This document shows positions 52,049-55,018 of a stretch of 55,018 nucleotides of DNA, one piece after another. Source of the DNA: Phosphitispora fastidiosa (lineage in GTDB: Bacteria; Bacillota; Thermincolia; Thermincolales; UBA2595). A model generated the notes under the pieces. The model was not told the DNA's origin and made no database searches. It worked only from the letters and a program-made list of their open reading frames with translations. Numbering within the stretch: the first letter of the stretch is position 1; every line of letters starts with the position of its first letter. The stretch is taken from contig NZ_JAHHUL010000023.1 in NCBI RefSeq assembly GCF_019008365.1, forward strand, positions 1 to 55,018. Direction: 5' to 3'. Position numbers and translations under genes: made by a program.

Positions 52049-54362
52049 TCTGGAAATATTGAAGGTCTCTTTTCCTGAAACATGGCAAAAAATTTGCGAA
52101 CTTGAGACCACTTTGGATAAAAATCTGGTTAGGGTAGTAACTAACAAAAAAGCAGCGCCCATTCTTCAGGTTGGGCAGGTATATGTTCATGACAGAAAAA
52201 ATCCCCGTCAGGACGCGAAAAATTTTATTGAACAGTTCAAAAACATCCCTGAACATTCGGACATCCTTTTTTACGGAGTAGGATTGGGCTACCATATAAG
52301 CGCTTATGCAGAAAAATACCCGGATAAATCTTTTTCCATCTACGAACCCGTTCCTGAGGTGTTTTATCAGTTTCTCTGCAATACAGACCTGCAGCAGTTC
52401 CCTTTTCATCTCGTCAAAAACATTCATCTTGAATCCAGCCAGGATGACCCAGAGAAGTTTTGCAGAAACCTGGTAACGCGGGTTAGAAAATCAATACTGA
52501 TTATCGCCCTTCCCGCTTACCACAGTCTATTTCCTAAAAAGAGCCAGACATTCTTTAACCAGTTTACAATTCATTTGAATGAGCGAAAAATGGAACTGGG
52601 CCCCTATATGATATTTCAAAAACTCTGGACCACTAACATCGTAAAAAACTTCACCCATGTTCTAAATAGTCCTAACGTCCTGCTGGGGAAAAGGAAATGC
52701 TTTTTTAATAAGCCTGCTATTTTGGTGGCCTCCGGGCCTTCACTGGAGGAGGAAATCGAAAATTTGAGAGAAATCAGGCAAAAGGGACTGGCTTATATCT
52801 TCTCCGTCGGAACAGCCCTCAATGCTCTGGTCAAACGTGGCATATATCCCCATGCAGCCTGCACCTATGACCCCAGCGAGGAAAACCAGATTGTGTGCAG
52901 AGAAGTCCTGGAAAAAGACATCAAGTCCATCCCCTTGCTTTTTGGCAGTACAGTGGGTCACGAAACTGTGGAAAAATACCCGGGCCCCAAAATGCATATG
53001 TTGATCAGCCAGGACTCCTTAGCGAGATTTTGTTTAAAACCCCAGGGGTCTGAGAGCCTGGACTTTATCAATGACGCGCCATCCATTGCGGTGATTGCCC
53101 TCCAGCTCCTTTATAAGCTGGGATTCAACCCAATCATCCTGGTGGGGCAAAATCTGGCTTATCTGGACGGTAAAAATTATACCGACGGGTCAACCTATCC
53201 CTCCCATGAAGCCTGTCAAATGCATCTGAAAAACGCAACCCTGGTTAAGGATGTAAATGGCAACGAGGTCCCTGCCAGTGAAACTTACATTCGTATAAGA
53301 CTACATATCGAGAACTACCTTCGCGATTATCAGGATGCCAAGGTAATCAACACAACAAAAAGGGGCGCTCATATTGAGGGAACAAAGTTTTTGCCGCTGG
53401 ATGAGGTCATGGGACAATATCTGCTTTCCCCTGTGGTAGAAAAAGATTGCTGGCATCTTTCAAGTCGTAGTTATGACCTGGATTATTTGTTTGAACAAAA
53501 CAACAGCATGAACACTGCCTGTACACAGGTTACCCAGCTGCTGGAAAAATGCAGGCTGGACCTTGATAACATCGTTTCACTGGCTCCAAGCGGTGATGTG
53601 GTGAATATCGAAGAAAGCTATAACCGGTTTAATCTTAGTATGGAGAATTTACGGAAAAATTTATTTTTTGCCAACTTAATCACTCACATGAGCCGCGTAG
53701 AATTGCAATTTCTGCTCCAGGTTATTCCTGAGATTTCCAGGGAAAGAAACCCCTTGCGAAAAGCTCACATGATGGAAAAAGAATTCCGTAGTTACCTTGA
53801 TGTTTGCGAACAGGATATCTACTCCGTTATTCCCATCTACCAGGAATTGAATCAAAAGCTGGATCAGTTTAACAAAGTATATTCAGTACGCAAGAAAGCT
53901 GCCAAAACCAAGGTCTTGCTTCTGGTCTGTGATGGTATCCTCACCGACGGGTATGTCTATATTTCTGCAGCAGGGGAAGAATCAGAAAAGTTCAGCCATA
54001 AGGACCGTGCAGGTATACGCATTTTAAGAGAAAAAGGTATTCAGACCCTGCTGATAAATCCCGAAGCCAGTCCGCTGTTGAATCAAGCAGCACAAAAATT
54101 AGAAATTGATACAATAACATCAAACAAAAGGGAAATAGTAGACACTACCCTGGCAAAATACTCGCTCAATATATCTGAAATTGCCTGCATTTGCAGTAAT
54201 CCAAGAGATTGGGAATTGTGCAGGAAGGTGGGATTAAGCTTTGCCGTGAAAGATGCTTCACCCGAGGTGCAGCAGAATGTTGATTTTGTACTTACGGCAA
54301 AGGGGGGCCAGGGTGTGCTCTGGGAAATTGCCGACTTGCTGACCAAAGACCTGAGATTCTAA
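52032..54362 (+). CDS. Maf-type glycosyltransferase (DUF115) with a fused degenerate KdsC-like HAD domain
   Basis: A 776-residue protein. The central part (about 200-415) is a DUF115/Maf domain: AILVASGPSLEEEIENLREI near residue 229, FSVGTALNALVKRGIYPH, ACTYDPSEENQ, and ILVGQNLAYLDGKNYTDGST. Maf proteins transfer nonulosonic acids to flagellin or other surface proteins. Residues about 624-776 align with KdsC-type phosphatases (CDGILTDG, then RKVGLSFAVKDASPEV and a GGQGVLWEIADLL end). The nucleophile Asp of DxDG is Val632 and the GDD motif is CSN, so the phosphatase is predicted inactive. GGAGG lies before the ATG. The last gene of the plus-strand island. Confidence 0.88.
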   Translation: MTLQANLEILKVSFPETWQKICELETTLDKNLVRVVTNKKAAPILQVGQVYVHDRKNPRQDAKNFIEQFKNIPEHSDILFYGVGLGYHISAYAEKYPDKSFSIYEPVPEVFYQFLCNTDLQQFPFHLVKNIHLESSQDDPEKFCRNLVTRVRKSILIIALPAYHSLFPKKSQTFFNQFTIHLNERKMELGPYMIFQKLWTTNIVKNFTHVLNSPNVLLGKRKCFFNKPAILVASGPSLEEEIENLREIRQKGLAYIFSVGTALNALVKRGIYPHAACTYDPSEENQIVCREVLEKDIKSIPLLFGSTVGHETVEKYPGPKMHMLISQDSLARFCLKPQGSESLDFINDAPSIAVIALQLLYKLGFNPIILVGQNLAYLDGKNYTDGSTYPSHEACQMHLKNATLVKDVNGNEVPASETYIRIRLHIENYLRDYQDAKVINTTKRGAHIEGTKFLPLDEVMGQYLLSPVVEKDCWHLSSRSYDLDYLFEQNNSMNTACTQVTQLLEKCRLDLDNIVSLAPSGDVVNIEESYNRFNLSMENLRKNLFFANLITHMSRVELQFLLQVIPEISRERNPLRKAHMMEKEFRSYLDVCEQDIYSVIPIYQELNQKLDQFNKVYSVRKKAAKTKVLLLVCDGILTDGYVYISAAGEESEKFSHKDRAGIRILREKGIQTLLINPEASPLLNQAAQKLEIDTITSNKREIVDTTLAKYSLNISEIACICSNPRDWELCRKVGLSFAVKDASPEVQQNVDFVLTAKGGQGVLWEIADLLTKDLRF

Positions 54363-54422
54363 CCATTAAAATCAAAAGAGGGGAGCTAAGGGCTTGTTGA
54401 TAGATGCTAAAAATGACAAATG

Positions 54423-54483
54423 GGGGTTGACATATCTGGAGGTCTTCGAGCTGGAAAACCAGAGGAACAGTCAACCCCTTTTG
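54423..54483. terminator. Branched inverted repeat between convergent genes
   Basis: GGGGTTGAC (54423-54431) pairs with GTCAACCCC (54470-54478). Between them is a small CTGG-AAAA-CCAG hairpin. CTTTT follows on the plus strand, so it may terminate the maf transcript and, more weakly, the convergent one. Confidence 0.5.
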
Positions 54484-54517
54484 CTTTCATTGAATTTGTC
54501 AACTAGCCTTAAGAATA

Positions 54518-55018
54518 CTAGTTTTGAGCCTGGAAGGTTTGATACAGAGTACCACTGCCTGAACCGGGATTGATATAATACAGACGTGCGTATCTTGGTG
54601 TTACACCTGTGGTTAAGAAAAGCCAGTTTTGCGATGCGAAGTTTCCGCTGGAATCATAGATATAGTCCCCACCGGAGGCAACACCGCCGCTTACTGCAGA
54701 TTTCTGCAGAATAACATGGACATCGGCTCCAATAGAACCGCTGTATTCAACTGCCAGGGTCCATGAGCTATAGCTTAAGACATCAAAGGCGCCGCTAACT
54801 TCTCCTGAGGTGCTAGGGGTAACATCAGCTGAGTCAGGACCGGAATCCACGATACTATGCCCACTGATGGCGACACTTCCACTGATATCTACAGCGCCGC
54901 TGATACTGGCTGTTACTGCGCCGCTTATCCCAATGGCGCTGCTGGATGTGATTTCGATTGGACCACTAACGGCGACACTTCCACTGATACCGGCTGTTAC
55001 TGCTCCACTTATCCCAAT
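54518..55018 (-). CDS. Repeat protein with DUF6385-like C-terminus, cut by the right edge
   Basis: The minus-strand frame is open to the edge of the window, so the N-terminus is missing (167 codons including stop are visible). The visible N-terminal 60 residues consist of short repeats such as ISGAVTASISGAVDISGSV and VAISGHS, with a core [IV]SG[SA]V every 7-8 residues; at DNA level a unit starting GGCGACACTTCCACTGATA recurs 102 bases apart. The C-terminal 100 residues (FDVLSYSSWTLAVEYSGS ... YARLYYINPGSGSG) resemble the domain of the gene at 37139-37507. Serine- and threonine-rich repeats next to a Maf gene make it a possible glycosylated surface protein. A GTG at 54850 is internal. Confidence 0.7.
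   Translation of the reverse strand: MGISGAVTAGISGSVAVSGPIEITSSSAIGISGAVTASISGAVDISGSVAISGHSIVDSGPDSADVTPSTSGEVSGAFDVLSYSSWTLAVEYSGSIGADVHVILQKSAVSGGVASGGDYIYDSSGNFASQNWLFLTTGVTPRYARLYYINPGSGSGTLYQTFQAQN

Overview
The window reads as a chromosomal segment of a strictly anaerobic, Gram-positive-lineage Firmicute, most like the Peptococcaceae/Desulfotomaculum-Pelotomaculum type. This is inferred from gene content (dapL-type lysine synthesis, PyrR-attenuated pyr operon, remA, yteA, DUF5665, ablAB, copper-amine-oxidase-like stalk protein, multiheme cytochromes), strong AGGAGG ribosome sites and frequent TTG/GTG starts. No species is claimed. No rRNA, tRNA, CRISPR array or intact transposase was seen.

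Layout. 1-2.4 kb: a visibly AT-rich, probably acquired DUF262/DUF1524 gene beside a gene-poor left edge. 2.6-9.8 kb (minus): dapF-dapL, then yicC-remA-gmk-rpoZ-coaBC-metK, a conserved Firmicute housekeeping run. 10-11.8 kb (plus): rqcH, divergent from dapF. 11.9-24.9 kb (minus): the complete UMP pathway in the order pyrR-B-C-carA-carB-[phosphoesterase]-[aminotransferase]-pyrK-D-F-E. It has a sigma-A promoter and two PyrR attenuators, one before pyrR and one between pyrR and pyrB. A 328-bp imperfect palindrome lies between the second attenuator and pyrB. 25-32 kb (minus): a secreted stalk-domain protein; ablA-ablB (N-epsilon-acetyl-beta-lysine osmolyte) behind a long, structured, terminator-bearing leader; then rluD-like, lspA, yteA, nitroreductase and DUF5665 genes.

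32.2-36.8 kb (minus): a four-gene electron-transfer cluster: a 12-heme NapC/NirT-like anchored cytochrome, a TPR protein, an anchored NHL beta-propeller and a secreted 6-heme cytochrome. 37.1-55.0 kb: a surface-glycosylation island. Two TPR-fused family-2 glycosyltransferases are followed by the genes expected for a GDP-route legionaminic-acid (nonulosonic acid) pathway: legB, legC, legH-like, legI, legG, ptmE, legF. A Maf/DUF115 glycosyltransferase closes the set. DUF6385-like genes flank the island; the right-hand one is an edge-truncated protein made of short SG-V repeats that is a plausible glycosylation target.

The best candidate for something undescribed is inside that island. A lysine-2,3-aminomutase-like radical SAM enzyme lacks both aspartates that bind the lysine side chain. 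It sits after a PaaK-like adenylating ligase and a possible 31-codon gene, and immediately before the acyltransferase gene. This suggests that an unidentified beta-amino acid is made, activated and attached to the sugar. Other strong leads are a Maf protein with a fused KdsC-like HAD domain that has lost its nucleophile, the unclassified ablA leader RNA, the pyrB-leader palindrome, and a 12-bp minisatellite that lengthened the N-terminus of PyrD.
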